Positions 8,409-14,476 are shown, numbered from the stretch's first letter. The stretch: 24,625 nucleotides of DNA from Candidatus Omnitrophota bacterium (GCA_028710385.1 JAQTUC010000005.1:1-24625); one strand, 5' to 3'. Program-made: numbers and translations. The notes: generated from the sequence alone by a model not told the origin.

Positions 8409-8572
8409 CTATCAAACAACTACAAAAGTATGGAGCGGGCGATGGGTCAAAACGCTTCGCCGAAGGCGAAGTTTTCCTCACGTTTTGTCCCAACCTGCAA
8501 CCAAACAAAGAAACATTTTGTGCGTGGCGCAAAGCTATCAAACAACTACAAAAGTATGGAGCGGGCGATGGG
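8409..8572. repeat. Direct repeat pair duplicating the tRNA-Gly 3' end (126-bp offset)
   Basis: A 38-bp sequence at 8409-8446 is repeated without mismatch at 8535-8572. In the right copy, 8557-8572 is the 3' end of the tRNA-Gly gene (T-stem 3' strand, acceptor 3' strand, discriminator and encoded CCA) and the remainder is its downstream flank. The left copy has the same tRNA fragment but no tRNA body: identity stops where the T-loop would begin. Farther left the copies stay alignable with mismatches, and each has a short hairpin (8390-8402; 8517-8533). This arrangement resembles the att repeats left when an element integrates at a tRNA 3' end, but the unit is only 126 bp. Confidence 0.85.
8448..8487. 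other. Two-stem structured element next to the tRNA-Gly fragment
   Basis: On the plus strand this 40-nt stretch reads as an outer stem CAAAACG, an inner stem CTTCGCC, loop GAA, GGCGAAG, the 9-nt gap TTTTCCTCA, and CGTTTTG closing the outer stem. Both 7-bp stems are perfect. It begins one T after the duplicated tRNA-Gly end. The same architecture at 8976-9016 has different stem bases. It lacks a proper U-run on either strand, so it is not a convincing terminator. What it does is unknown. Confidence 0.7.
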
Positions 8573-8633
8573 AATTGAACCCACAACCTTCACGTTGGCA
8601 ACGTGACGCTCTAGCCGGTTGAGCTACACCCGC
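8557..8633 (-). tRNA. tRNA-Gly (anticodon GCC)
   Basis: Read on the minus strand the cloverleaf closes fully: acceptor GCGGGTG with CGCCCGC (one G-U pair), D-stem GCTC/GAGC, anticodon stem TCACG/CGTGA around loop TTGCCAA (anticodon GCC), variable loop AGGTT, and T-arm GTGGG-TTCAATT-CCCAT. The discriminator is T, usual for glycine, and CCA is encoded at 8557-8559. The neighbouring tRNA-Leu and tRNA-Lys genes do not encode CCA. Its 3' end is duplicated at 8431-8446. Confidence 0.96.
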
Positions 8634-8648
8634 AAAAAAAGCAATTAT

Positions 8649-8756
8649 CCAGGGTTATTCCTTATTGTTCATCTCTACTTCGGGCATCTGCCCGAAGTGC
8701 CTAACAAAAAGAACGTCTTTAGTTCTATTATTTATAAAATATTATTATAACCCTGG
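8649..8756. repeat. Nested inverted repeats between tRNA-Gly and the DUF2007-like gene
   Basis: A perfect 10-bp inverted repeat, CCAGGGTTAT (8649-8658) with ATAACCCTGG (8747-8756), encloses a perfect 10-bp hairpin: ACTTCGGGCA, loop TC, TGCCCGAAGT (8677-8698). A smaller AGAAC/GTTCT hairpin lies at about 8710-8725. The right arm lies inside the last codons of the gene ending at 8732, so the gene's 3' end is part of the structure. The inner hairpin could terminate transcription from either side, but no clean T-run follows it. Confidence 0.65.
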
Positions 8757-8944
8757 TCTTTTAAAAATTCTTTTGCACTTTCGTATTCATTTTCCGGAAT
8801 CTCAACATGATAAAAGATATCCGCACCGGCGATACTGGCATGCGGAGAGATTCTAGACTCCATAGGATCGTAATTGTTTTCTTTCAACAAAGCTATAATT
8901 ATTTCAACTTCGCCTAAATTTTTGCTGAAATATATTTTTTTCAT
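8732..8944 (-). CDS. Small DUF2007-like (putative signal-transducing) protein
   Basis: A 70-residue protein, MKKIYFSKNLGEVEII at the start and ending YESAKEFLKDQGYNNIL. The opening KKIY...N..EAE(I)-type strand-helix and the short length resemble DUF2007, a small ferredoxin-like domain called putative prokaryotic signal transducer; its function is not established. I chose the ATG at 8942-8944 because similarity to that family begins there. No ribosome site precedes it. The frame is open further, to an ATG at 9014-9016, but those 24 extra codons are made of the tRNA-Leu fragment and structured element inserted just upstream, so they are probably not native protein. It sits alone between two tRNA genes and may have lost its original promoter or ribosome site. 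Confidence 0.6.
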   Translation of the reverse strand: MKKIYFSKNLGEVEIIIALLKENNYDPMESRISPHASIAGADIFYHVEIPENEYESAKEFLKDQGYNNIL

Positions 8945-8951
8945 TTTTAGC

Positions 8952-9099
8952 AACAATGCCGCGGGGGAGAGTTGTATGCAGCGTTTGCCGCAAGGCAAAC
9001 TTATCTTTAGCTGCATCCAACATTACTACCGCATGCAATATAATTATCAAAGATTATGAAAACCTGCCAAGTGAGTAACAATGCCGCGGGGGAGAGTTG
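8952..9099. repeat. Direct repeat pair duplicating the tRNA-Leu 3' end (125-bp offset)
   Basis: A 23-bp sequence at 8952-8974 recurs exactly at 9077-9099 (26 of 27 if extended left by four bases in both copies). In the right copy, 9082-9099 is the 3' end of tRNA-Leu: discriminator, acceptor 3' strand, T-stem 3' strand and part of the T-loop. The left copy has no tRNA body behind it. The offset of 125 bp is almost the same as at tRNA-Gly (126 bp), and a similar structured element follows one T after the fragment. The mechanism is not visible; no recombinase gene is in the window. Confidence 0.83.
8976..9016. other. Two-stem structured element next to the tRNA-Leu fragment
   Basis: This 41-nt stretch on the plus strand has an outer stem ATGCAGC, an inner stem GTTTGCC, loop GCAA (a GNRA tetraloop), GGCAAAC, the 9-nt gap TTATCTTTA, and GCTGCAT closing the outer stem. 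It matches the element at 8448-8487 in stem lengths, order, gap length and the CCAAC that follows. Six of seven outer pairs and two of seven inner pairs differ between the two, and every difference keeps the pair. No U-run follows on either strand. Confidence 0.7.
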
Positions 9100-9162
9100 A
9101 ACTCCCATCCCAAAGGGACATGGTCCTAAGCCATGCGCGTATGCCAATTCCGCCACCGCGGC
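9082..9162 (-). tRNA. tRNA-Leu (anticodon UAG)
   Basis: The minus strand folds as a class II tRNA: acceptor GCCGCGG/CCGCGGC without mismatch, anticodon stem CATGG/CCATG around loop CTTAGGA (anticodon TAG), a short variable arm with a CCC/GGG stem, and T-arm GGGAG-TTCAACT-CTCCC. The discriminator is A, as required for leucine. CCA is not encoded (TTG follows). It lies 46 bp after tRNA-Lys in transcription order. Its 3' end is duplicated at 8952-8974. Confidence 0.96.
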
Positions 9163-9208
9163 TTGTATAATCGCGCACACAGACCGCGTCCGTCGCTGAT
9201 ATAATTTA

Positions 9209-9281
9209 TGAGCCGCCCGAGGATCGAACTCGGGACACCCGCCTTAAAAGGGCGGTGCTCTACCAGCTGAGCTAGCGGCCC
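9209..9281 (-). tRNA. tRNA-Lys (anticodon UUU)
   Basis: A complete minus-strand cloverleaf: acceptor GGGCCGC/GCGGCTC (one G-U), D-stem GCTC/GAGC, anticodon stem CCGCC/GGCGG around loop CTTTTAA (anticodon TTT), variable loop GTGTC, T-arm CCGAG-TTCGATC-CTCGG, discriminator A. CCA is not encoded. It is the first of the three tRNA genes in transcription order. Unlike the other two, no copy of its 3' end was found nearby. Confidence 0.97.
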
Positions 9282-9301
9282 GTAAACATAAGACACTGCT
9301 A

Positions 9302-9328
9302 TTTATAAGAGAACAAAATTTTCGCCAA
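9302..9328 (-). promoter_or_regulatory. Possible promoter for the tRNA cluster
   Basis: On the minus strand TTGGCG (9328-9323) and TATAAA (9307-9302) are separated by 15 bp, about 20-25 bases upstream of tRNA-Lys. The spacing is shorter than the usual 16-18, so the call is weak. Read-through from frr is the alternative, since no clear terminator separates them. Confidence 0.3.
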
Positions 9329-9392
9329 CCAATGAAACTTTATATTTAACAATCAGCGAGAATTGGCATTACAGATTAGCGGAAATCACTGC

Positions 9393-9953
9393 TTAAAATT
9401 CTTTCAGTTCTTTTTCTTTTTCAGAAAGAAGTTTGTCCGTATCCGCTATATATTTATCGGTAAGCTTCTGCAATTCTTCTTCTGCATTAAAGCGGTCGTC
9501 TTCGGAAATCTTTTTATCTTTTTCCAGTGTTTTTATTTTATCTTTTGTGTTTTGCCGGATAGTCCTTATGGAAACCTTCCCTTCTTCCGACACTTTCTTT
9601 ACTATTTTAATAAGCTCCTGCCTTCTCTCTTCCGATAGAGCAGGAACAATAAGCCTTATAATCTTTCCGTCGTTTACCGGTGTTATGCCTAAATCTGACT
9701 GCAATATGGCTTTTTCCACTTCCTTAAGCGCTGACGGGTCCCATGGGCTTATCACAACAAGGCGCGCCTCAGGAACACCTATTGTTGCAATTTCCTTAAG
9801 AAGCGTGGGGGTACCGTAATAATTAACTCTTATGCCTTCAACCATTTTAGGATTTGCCCGGCCGCTGCGCAGTTCCGCGAACTCTCTTTTCGTAGACTCT
9901 ATCGCCTTCTTCATTTCATCTTCTGTTTCTTTTAAAACCTGCTTTGCAATCAT
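9393..9953 (-). CDS. frr: Ribosome recycling factor
   Basis: Splits post-termination ribosomes together with EF-G. The 186 residues equal the normal family length. Motifs include the N-terminal ELRSGRANPKMVEGIRVNYYG block (spanning about 27-47), the GTPTLLKEIATIGVPEARL hinge segment following it, and the charged helices DDRFNAEEELQKLTDKYI near the C-terminus. The ATG at 9951-9953 follows a GGGGGA ribosome site. It starts 9 bp after pyrH stops, giving the conserved order rpsB-tsf-pyrH-frr. No strong terminator follows before the tRNA genes. Confidence 0.97.
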   Translation of the reverse strand: MIAKQVLKETEDEMKKAIESTKREFAELRSGRANPKMVEGIRVNYYGTPTLLKEIATIGVPEARLVVISPWDPSALKEVEKAILQSDLGITPVNDGKIIRLIVPALSEERRQELIKIVKKVSEEGKVSIRTIRQNTKDKIKTLEKDKKISEDDRFNAEEELQKLTDKYIADTDKLLSEKEKELKEF

Positions 9954-9962
9954 AAATCCCCC

Positions 9963-10676
9963 TTATTTTATCAAGGTACCGATGTCACGGCCAGAGACTA
10001 TGTCCTTTAGATTTCCTTCTTTAATAAAATTGAAAACTATTATCGGCAATTTATTCTCCATGCATAGGGTTATTGCCGTAGAATCCATAATTTTAAGCCC
10101 CTTGCTTAAAACATCCATATAGCTTAATTTTTTAAAAAATACCGCATCCTTATCTTTAAACGGATCTGAAGAATAAACGCCGTTTACTTTTGTGGCCTTA
10201 AGAAGAACATCAACATTAATTTCTACACTGCGCAGCGCTGCAGCTGTATCTGTCGTAAAGTAAGGGTTGCCGGTGCCTGCGACAAATATAACAACACGCT
10301 TTTTTTCCAGATGCCTCATTGCTCTTCTTCTTATGTAGGGCTCGGCTATTCTTTCCATTTCTATAGCTGTCATTACCCTGGTTGGCACGCCCATATTTTC
10401 CAATGCGTTTTGAAGCGCAAGTCCGTTTAAAACTGTTGCAAGCATCCCCATGTAATCGGCGACTGTGCGTTCCATCTCAAATTCCTTGGAACGCATGGCA
10501 CCGCGGAAAATATTTCCTCCGCCAAGCACCACAGCGGTTTCAACACCCGAAGCAGCTACTTCTTTTATCTGTTTGGCAAGATGGGCGCAAACTGAAGTGT
10601 CTATGCCATGGTGCTGCTTACCAAGAAAAGCTTCCCCGCTTAATTTAAGAAGAATTCTTTTATATTTTGACTTCAC
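9963..10676 (-). CDS. pyrH: UMP kinase
   Basis: Phosphorylates UMP to UDP with ATP; bacterial PyrH is a hexamer of the amino acid kinase fold, allosterically tuned by UTP and GTP. The 237 residues show KLSGEAF near the N-terminus (ATP site), VVLGGGNIFRG, RRRAMRHLEKKRVVIFVAGTGNPYFTTDTAAALR split across the middle (UMP and GTP-binding region), and KATKVNGVYSSDP. The start is a GTG at 10674-10676 because AAGGAGG sits 9 bp before it. It lies 207 bp after tsf, with its own likely promoter in the gap, so it may be transcribed both from rpsB and independently. Confidence 0.97.
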   Translation of the reverse strand: MKSKYKRILLKLSGEAFLGKQHHGIDTSVCAHLAKQIKEVAASGVETAVVLGGGNIFRGAMRSKEFEMERTVADYMGMLATVLNGLALQNALENMGVPTRVMTAIEMERIAEPYIRRRAMRHLEKKRVVIFVAGTGNPYFTTDTAAALRSVEINVDVLLKATKVNGVYSSDPFKDKDAVFFKKLSYMDVLSKGLKIMDSTAITLCMENKLPIIVFNFIKEGNLKDIVSGRDIGTLIK

Positions 10677-10696
10677 CCAGTTAGACCTCCTTAAAC

Positions 10697-10725
10697 ATTA
10701 TAATCCACTGTAATGTTCCTCTCAA
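10697..10725 (-). promoter_or_regulatory. Sigma70-type promoter before pyrH
   Basis: On the minus strand TTGAGA (10725-10720) and TATAAT (10702-10697) are 17 bp apart, a near-consensus pair. The predicted transcript start falls around 10690, inside or next to the AAGGAGG ribosome site of pyrH, so the 5' leader would be extremely short. A second TATAAT at 10823-10818 has no matching -35. Confidence 0.5.
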
Positions 10726-10848
10726 ACAATTTCTGATATAGCGCTTACCCATACCTGTTTTAAGGTATATTTCTATGAAAAGCGTTTTCCTTAATTTAAA
10801 CAAACTTCAAACTATATATTATAATACCAAGCCCTGTCATAGTTAGTT

Positions 10849-10876
10849 CCATTAGAATTTCCGAAAGGTCTAACGG
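10849..10876. repeat. Small inverted repeat after tsf
   Basis: CCATTAGA (10849-10856) pairs with TCTAACGG (10869-10876), 8 bp with one G-U, around a core that includes TTTCCGAAA. It lies 8 bp after the tsf stop codon. No U-run follows on the minus strand, so it is more like a REP-type hairpin or mRNA end stabiliser than an intrinsic terminator. Its flank AACGGGGTT would be worth searching for elsewhere in the genome. Confidence 0.5.
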
Positions 10877-10883
10877 GGTTCAT

Positions 10884-11402
10884 TTATCCTTCCAGGGAGA
10901 ATCTTGAAAACCTTTTAATAACTACGTTCTCTCCCGTCTGCGAAACTACCTGTTTAAGATACTGCTCAACAGTCATACTGTTATCTTTCACGAAAGGCTG
11001 CTCAAGCAAACAATGTTCCGTTGCATAAAGCTTGGCATCTTCAGTTTTTGAAAGCTCCTCTGCCGGTATGCTTTCTTTGTTTAAATATCTAGGGTTAGTT
11101 GCCGCAATCTGCATCGCTATGTCTTTTGTGAATTTCTTAAAAACCTCAGTACGCGCAACAAAATCAGTCTCGCAGTTGACTTCAACCAAAGAGCCTAGAT
11201 TCCCGCCGAAATGGATATAGGATTCGATTAATCCCTGGGAAGTTGCTCTGTCTTTCTTTTTCTCCATTATACTGGCGCCTTTTTGTTTTAGAATGGAAAG
11301 CGCCTTGTCAAAATCACCTTTTGAATCATGAAGAGCTTTCTTGCATTCGCTTATACCGAGAGAAGTCATTTCTCTCAGTTTTTTAATGTCTGTGGTGCTC
11401 AT
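10884..11402 (-). CDS. tsf: Elongation factor Ts, short form
   Basis: Nucleotide exchange factor for EF-Tu. The N-terminal UBA-like part reads LREMTSLGISECKKAL, followed by VEVNCETDFVAR, whose TDFVAR signature inserts at the EF-Tu nucleotide site. At 172 residues it is much shorter than the roughly 280-residue Escherichia protein and near the Thermus-type length (about 196). It therefore has one core subdomain and would probably act as a dimer, as the Thermus protein does. The C-terminus ends VVIKRFSRFSLEG, a usual ending, so this is a natural short form and not a truncation. Its start overlaps the rpsB stop in an ATGA. Confidence 0.96.
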   Translation of the reverse strand: MSTTDIKKLREMTSLGISECKKALHDSKGDFDKALSILKQKGASIMEKKKDRATSQGLIESYIHFGGNLGSLVEVNCETDFVARTEVFKKFTKDIAMQIAATNPRYLNKESIPAEELSKTEDAKLYATEHCLLEQPFVKDNSMTVEQYLKQVVSQTGENVVIKRFSRFSLEG

Positions 11403-12247
11403 TTTTGGGCCTCCTTGGATGATTGGCGTTTTTTGGGAAGAGGTTTTTTATCTTTGTCTGCTGCTAAATTTTCGTCCAAAGCCTCATACTTTTCTACATC
11501 AGAATCGCCTGCTTCCTCTTCTAAAGCCTTAGCCGCAGCTGCCTCCTTGATTAAATCGGCAGCTTTTTGGGCTTCTTCCTTAATTGCCCCTACAAGCAAA
11601 GAAGTTATATACCTGACTGATTTTATTGCATCGTCGTTTCCCGGAACCGGATAATCTATAACTTCCGGGTCAGCATCAGTATCAATCAACGCAATGATAG
11701 GAATTGAAAGCCTGTTCGCCTCTTTGACGCAGGCTACTTCCCTCTTGGGATCAACCACAAATATACAAGCAGGAAGTTTATCAAAATTCTTTAAACCGCT
11801 GTAAATTTTTTCCATCCTCTCTATCTCTCTGTTTAAGCGCGTAACTTCCTTGCGGGACATTTTGTCAAAGTCGCCATTTTCTCTCTTTTCAAGAAGCGTA
11901 GCATATCTTTTAATTCTTGAACGTATCGTTGTGTAGTTAGTAAGAAGCCCGCCTACCCATCTTTCAACTACATAAGGCATATTGCAGCTTGAAGCTTGTT
12001 CCCTTATAAGGTCGCGCAGCTGCTTTTTTGTAGCCACAAATAAAATTTTCTCCCCGCGCTGAATGACCTTTTTTGCATATTCTTTGGCTTCTTCAAGCTT
12101 TTCCGCGGTTTTTTCAAGGTCTATTATATATATATTTTTTTTCTTACCAAAGATGAATTTCTTCATTTTAGGGTTCCAGTGTTTGCTCAAATGCCCGAAA
12201 TGAACCCCACTTTCCAATAATTCTTTAATAACCTCTGTTAAAGCCAT
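11399..12247 (-). CDS. rpsB: 30S ribosomal protein S2
   Basis: Small-subunit protein S2. Characteristic stretches are LLESGVHFGHLSKHWNPKMKKFI at the start (broken here across residues 10-32), YVVERWVGGLLTNYTT, and IFVVDPKREVACVKEANRL in the middle. After the S2 fold comes a charged, Ala/Glu/Lys-rich tail of about 50 residues, an extension seen in some phyla. I chose the ATG at 12245-12247 (282 residues); a TTG two codons earlier is also in frame and is nearer to the strong AAGGAGG. A good promoter and a hairpin leader lie upstream. The gene heads the rpsB-tsf-pyrH-frr block. Confidence 0.97.
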   Translation of the reverse strand: MALTEVIKELLESGVHFGHLSKHWNPKMKKFIFGKKKNIYIIDLEKTAEKLEEAKEYAKKVIQRGEKILFVATKKQLRDLIREQASSCNMPYVVERWVGGLLTNYTTIRSRIKRYATLLEKRENGDFDKMSRKEVTRLNREIERMEKIYSGLKNFDKLPACIFVVDPKREVACVKEANRLSIPIIALIDTDADPEVIDYPVPGNDDAIKSVRYITSLLVGAIKEEAQKAADLIKEAAAAKALEEEAGDSDVEKYEALDENLAADKDKKPLPKKRQSSKEAQK

Positions 12248-12290
12248 AACCAAAAATCCTCCTTTTAATATGATATTAAGCTATTTTCGC

Positions 12291-12314
12291 TTGTAAGCAA
12301 ACCCTTGCTTGCAA
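12291..12314 (-). promoter_or_regulatory. Hairpin at the 5' end of the rpsB leader
   Basis: On the minus strand TTGCAAGCAA and TTGCTTACAA form a 10-bp stem with one C-A mismatch around loop GGGT. The predicted start of the rpsB transcript falls at about 12314, so the hairpin would occupy the very first bases of the mRNA. It could protect the transcript or bind S2 for autoregulation, but neither is shown by the sequence. Confidence 0.4.
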
Positions 12315-12320
12315 AGAAGA

Positions 12321-12348
12321 AGTATACCATATTTCATTATATTTTCAA
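12321..12348 (-). promoter_or_regulatory. Sigma70-type extended -10 promoter for rpsB
   Basis: On the minus strand TTGAAA (12348-12343), a 16-bp spacer and TGGTATACT (12329-12321) form an extended -10 promoter. It would start transcription near 12314, about 67 bases before the rpsB ATG, matching the high expression expected for a ribosomal operon. Confidence 0.6.
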
Positions 12349-12462
12349 CAATATTTATAGCGTCTGATTAAGGCAATTTTTTAAGCAGAATGCGCTACGC
12401 AGGCGGATTAAGGGGAAGAATAGCGCAGGCTAAATGCTTATTTTACAATAATTTCTATCATA

Positions 12463-14283
12463 TTATACGTTAAATTGCAGATCATACAGCTTCTTGTACA
12501 AAGTATCCCCTGAAAGAAGCTCATCGTGCGTTCCTTTCTCAACAATACTTCCCTTCTCCATAACTATTATGCTATCAGCCTTTTGCACCGTAGAAAGCCT
12601 GTGAGCTATTACAAATACGGTTTTGCCTTCCATAAGGTTATAGAATGCATCCTTTACCAGTTTTTCTGACTGTGAATCCAGCTGGCTCGTTGCCTCATCA
12701 AGTATCAATATGGGGGCATTTTTTAATATTGCCCTTGCTATAGCTATTCTTTGTTTTTCTCCGCCTGAAAGCCTAAAACCCCTGTCGCCTATAATAGTGT
12801 CAAATTTTTTGGGAAAATTTGATATAAAATCATAAGCGTAAGCTTTTTTAGCGGCAGAGATTATTTCTTCTTCTGTTGCGTCAAGCTTTCCGTAAGCAAT
12901 ATTATCTCTTACCGTCGCATTGAAAAGAACCATTTCCTGCGAAACAACGGATATAAGAGACCTTAAAGAATATAATTTCAATTTCTTTATATCGTTGCCG
13001 TCAATTAAAACTGTCCCTCTCTGGCAATCATACAATCTCGGAAGCAGGCTCACAAGCGTGGATTTCCCCGCGCCGGAGTGCCCTACCAGGGCGGCAATTT
13101 TTCCTTTTTTAACCGTAAGATTTATTCCCTTTAAAACGTAATCATCTGCTTCATTATATTTAAATGAAACATCTTTGTATTCTATTGACTCATTAAAATC
13201 GGCTATTTCCTTCGCGTCCGCGCTATCCTTAACTTTGGGCTCCTCGTTTAAAATATCATAAATACGCTCTGATGCAGGGATTGCCTGCTGGTTTATCGCA
13301 TGAACATTAGCTAGTTTTTTAAACGGGCTTATCATAGACATTAAAGAAGCCATAAAGAGCCCGAATACGCCGAAAGAAACCTTGCCAAGTATAACTTCGC
13401 GCCCCGCTATAAAAAGTATTATCATTGCGCCGACAACGCATATTAATTCAGTTACGGGGGTTACCATAATAATCCGTTTGACGCTTTTCATAGTAAACCT
13501 GTAATATTGCTGGTTGATTTCCTTAAAACGGTTTATTTCATAATTTTCGCGGCAGAAAACCTTTACTATATAGGCGCCCTGTATGGTTTCGGTGAGCAAA
13601 GAATTTAAATCCGCCATCTTATTCTGCACTTCCCTTGAAAATTTCTTAATGCGTTTGCCGATTTTACTTACAGGTATAAACACTGCCGGGAATATTAAAA
13701 ATACAGCGTACAATTTCCAGGATATGGCAAAACCAAGCGGCAGAGCTACTATTCCAAAAATTACTATCTGCATACTTTCAAACATTAAATCAGTGAGAGC
13801 ATATGAAAGCGCGTTTGCGATACAACCCACATCATTGGTTATGCGCGAAATTAATTCACCCGTTCTCTTGTTCGCGTAAAAATCAAGCGATAGATCCTGG
13901 AACTTCGCATAAACTTTGTTTTTTACATCCCTTACTGCGCTCTGGGCGATTTTATTCATAATGTAGCCCTGGAAAAAAGAAGTTATTCCCTTAAGAGTGA
14001 AAAGGCAAATCGCGAAAACCGGCAGGAACATAAGAAGAGTCATCGGCTGTATGGAATTAAGCTTATCAACAACAGCCACCAGAAATTGCGGCAACTTAAT
14101 CGCCTGGGGTATAACTATCGGCTTATTGTTCATTATGCGGTCAACAAGCGGAACGATCATTCCCAGGGTAACGCCGTTAAATATACTGGAGATTCCTATA
14201 CAAACAAAGGCTAAAGCAAACAACCCTTTGTAGGGCTTTGCCAGCTTTAATAACCTAAAATATTCCCTAAAAAATTCAAGCAT
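12463..14283 (-). CDS. msbA: ABC exporter, MsbA-like lipid A/multidrug flippase
   Basis: A fused half-transporter with an N-terminal six-helix membrane domain (hydrophobic spans within about 20-320) and a C-terminal ATPase. The ATPase shows Walker A GHSGAGKST (401-409), the Q-loop in VVSQEMVLF (446-454), the signature LSGGEKQR (505-512), Walker B ILILDEATSQLDS (525-537) and the H-loop in VIAHR (558-562). The 606-residue length fits MsbA, which flips lipid A-core across the inner membrane. The neighbouring lpxB supports that substrate, but related exporters look alike. I chose the ATG at 14281-14283; an upstream GTG at 14320-14322 is in frame but falls in a structured intergenic stretch. No good ribosome site is visible for either start. 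Confidence 0.85.
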   Translation of the reverse strand: MLEFFREYFRLLKLAKPYKGLFALAFVCIGISSIFNGVTLGMIVPLVDRIMNNKPIVIPQAIKLPQFLVAVVDKLNSIQPMTLLMFLPVFAICLFTLKGITSFFQGYIMNKIAQSAVRDVKNKVYAKFQDLSLDFYANKRTGELISRITNDVGCIANALSYALTDLMFESMQIVIFGIVALPLGFAISWKLYAVFLIFPAVFIPVSKIGKRIKKFSREVQNKMADLNSLLTETIQGAYIVKVFCRENYEINRFKEINQQYYRFTMKSVKRIIMVTPVTELICVVGAMIILFIAGREVILGKVSFGVFGLFMASLMSMISPFKKLANVHAINQQAIPASERIYDILNEEPKVKDSADAKEIADFNESIEYKDVSFKYNEADDYVLKGINLTVKKGKIAALVGHSGAGKSTLVSLLPRLYDCQRGTVLIDGNDIKKLKLYSLRSLISVVSQEMVLFNATVRDNIAYGKLDATEEEIISAAKKAYAYDFISNFPKKFDTIIGDRGFRLSGGEKQRIAIARAILKNAPILILDEATSQLDSQSEKLVKDAFYNLMEGKTVFVIAHRLSTVQKADSIIVMEKGSIVEKGTHDELLSGDTLYKKLYDLQFNV

Positions 14284-14318
14284 AATTATTACAAACTTAA
14301 AGGTAAGTGAAGCTCCAC

Positions 14319-14432
14319 GCACCTACAGCCGGGCTTCTGATTTTTCAGGATTTCACCTGGAAGCGAAACCCTGAATCGTCCGCCCTGGCGGACTGGCTCA
14401 TGGGTGAAAAATATGTGCCGGATTTGAGGTGC
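14319..14432. other. Potential multibranch fold in the msbA/oxidoreductase intergenic region
   Basis: Long-range complementary segments close a possible branched structure: GCACCT (14319-14324) with AGGTGC (14427-14432) and CCGG (14329-14332) with CCGG (14418-14421) as the outer stem. Inside are CTGA-TTTT-TCAG (14337-14348) and TTTCACC (14351-14357) with GGTGAAA (14403-14409). The latter encloses the 7-bp hairpin GTCCGCC-CT-GGCGGAC (14378-14393). No protein-coding signal covers it. It may be an RNA, a small palindromic element or chance pairing. Confidence 0.4.
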
Positions 14433-14447
14433 ATTCTACCACATCAA

Positions 14448-14476
14448 TTGACTTTCCTCAAGGTATTTGATATCAT
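14448..14476 (+). promoter_or_regulatory. Sigma70-type promoter for the oxidoreductase-lpxB pair
   Basis: TTGACT (14448-14453) and TATCAT (14471-14476) are exactly 17 bp apart on the plus strand. Transcription would start near 14483, about 10 bases before the first ATG at 14493, leaving a nearly leaderless message without a clear ribosome site. Confidence 0.6.

Noticed and set aside
8409..8446. The isolated tRNA-Gly end plus fold as a tRNA-like molecule
   Set aside because: No upstream segment complementary to the acceptor 3' strand was found, so no acceptor stem can form.
8448..8487. The Gly-side fold as a rho-independent terminator
   Set aside because: Only four T's follow on either strand, and its structural twin at 8976-9016 has no T-run, so the conserved feature is not termination.
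8371..8606. Open frames on both strands across the Gly repeat that encode a repeated peptide
   Set aside because: The peptide repeat is only the 38-bp DNA repeat read through; the frames cross the tRNA gene and have no ribosome site.
8448..9016. The two-stem elements as integron attC sites
   Set aside because: Outer stems do not fit the RYYYAAC/GTTRRRY core, the gap is on one side only, and no integrase gene is visible.
12360..12460. Terminator after msbA from GCGCTA/TAGCGC
   Set aside because: A 6-bp stem with a long loop and a displaced A/T run is too weak to call.
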